Origin: Candidatus Soleaferrea massiliensis AP7
Lineage (GTDB): Bacteria > Bacillota > Clostridia > Oscillospirales > Ruminococcaceae
Reading direction: 5' to 3'
NCBI RefSeq assembly: GCF_000820765.1
Contig: NZ_CCYH01000018.1
Location: 62,001-126,000 of the forward strand
DNA length: 64,000 nt
The first letter of the stretch is position 1. Every line of letters begins with the position of its first letter. The notes under the pieces were generated by a model. That model was not told the DNA's origin. It made no database searches and saw only the letters and a list, made by a program, of their open reading frames with translations. The position numbers were made by a program, and so were the translations under genes. Shown here piece by piece: positions 63,818 to 64,000 of this stretch.

Positions 63818-64000
63818 ATGGCATCGATTACAAAAACAAATGCGATGCGGATTTTGGAAAAGGAAGGCATTCCTTATCAGCTTTATCATTACGATGGCGA
63901 TACGTTTGTCGACGGCGTTTCGGCGGCGGCCAAGATCGGAAAGCCGTGTGAGATGGTATACAAGACGCTTGTGACCATCTCTGCCAATAAGAACATCCAT
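63818..64000 (+). CDS. YbaK/EbsC-type aminoacyl-tRNA deacylase (5' part)
   Basis: The first 61 residues of a gene cut by the right edge. ASITKTNAMRILEKEGIPYQ, then AAKIGKPCEMVYKTLVTIS, match the N-terminus of YbaK/Cys-tRNA(Pro) deacylases, including the lysine of the VYKTLV strand used in catalysis. Such proteins hydrolyse mischarged Cys-tRNA(Pro). AAAGGG lies about ten nt before the ATG. Length and C-terminus cannot be judged. Confidence 0.85.
   Translation, partial: MASITKTNAMRILEKEGIPYQLYHYDGDTFVDGVSAAAKIGKPCEMVYKTLVTISANKNIH

Overview
The window reads as chromosomal DNA of a low-to-moderate G+C anaerobic Gram-positive bacterium of the class Clostridia, most likely the Oscillospiraceae/Ruminococcaceae group of gut bacteria. 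This is inferred, not proven. The support is a CIRCE-HrcA controlled hrcA-grpE-dnaK-dnaJ cluster followed by prmA and rsmE, a dockerin-bearing secreted enzyme, lipoproteins with Gram-positive style lipoboxes, a CmpB-type membrane protein, strong AGGAGG ribosome sites and frequent TTG/GTG starts. There is no phage, plasmid or CRISPR locus. I see two short AT-rich cassettes, a dispersed non-coding repeat family and several cis-acting repeats.

Layout. 1-7.1 kb: end of a rhodanese-tailed CoA-disulfide-reductase-like gene, a nitroreductase, a leftward block of zinc-ribbon membrane protein, CmpB-type membrane protein and MATE exporter, then a leftward marR-ftsH pair behind a perfect 21-bp inverted repeat. 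7.4-12 kb: a very large secreted enzyme (reversed-order GH3 beta-glucosidase, Ig-like plus esterase, dockerin) broken by one frameshift. 12-18 kb: an AT-rich gap, a lipoprotein cyclophilin, an ABC-F protein and a divergent XRE/SLOG cassette. 18-23 kb: a repeat array, then homocysteine methyltransferase/methylene-THF reductase, a methyl-THF methyltransferase and an iron alcohol dehydrogenase. 23-30 kb: more repeats, typA, a lipoprotein, an unknown protein, two YbjN-like paralogues and an acetyltransferase. 30-39 kb: a secreted clan GH-A-like hydrolase, uppP, an acetyltransferase, a PaaK/ACT operon and a secreted CAP protein. 39-46 kb: a YesM/YesN-type two-component system divergent from a cell-surface protein with two tandem CE1-like esterases that are an exact 1104-nt in-register duplication. 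46-48 kb: a hairpin-rich element, a frameshifted AbrB-like zinc protein divergent from an XRE regulator, and two tRNA-Ser genes. 48-55 kb: the heat-shock operon. 55-61 kb: putP and the mglBAC galactose transporter. 61-64 kb: a MurE-type ligase, a FemX-type aminoacyltransferase and the start of a YbaK-type deacylase.

How the genes work together. Three separate loci encode secreted enzymes able to attack acylated plant or host glycans (GH3+esterase+dockerin, tandem CE1, GH-A protein); the window also carries a sensor-regulator pair and a high-expression galactose/glucoside ABC importer, so a glycan-degrading lifestyle is a fair inference. The MurE-FemX pair points to peptidoglycan with a branched interpeptide bridge. 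The methionine block looks like a cobalamin methionine synthase split into separate polypeptides.

The most unusual items are the GH3/esterase/dockerin fusion, the marR-ftsH operator, the poly-G frameshift in a double-AbrB zinc protein, the tandem esterase duplication, and a dispersed repeat family of about 0.5 kb with a palindromic core that no coding frame explains.
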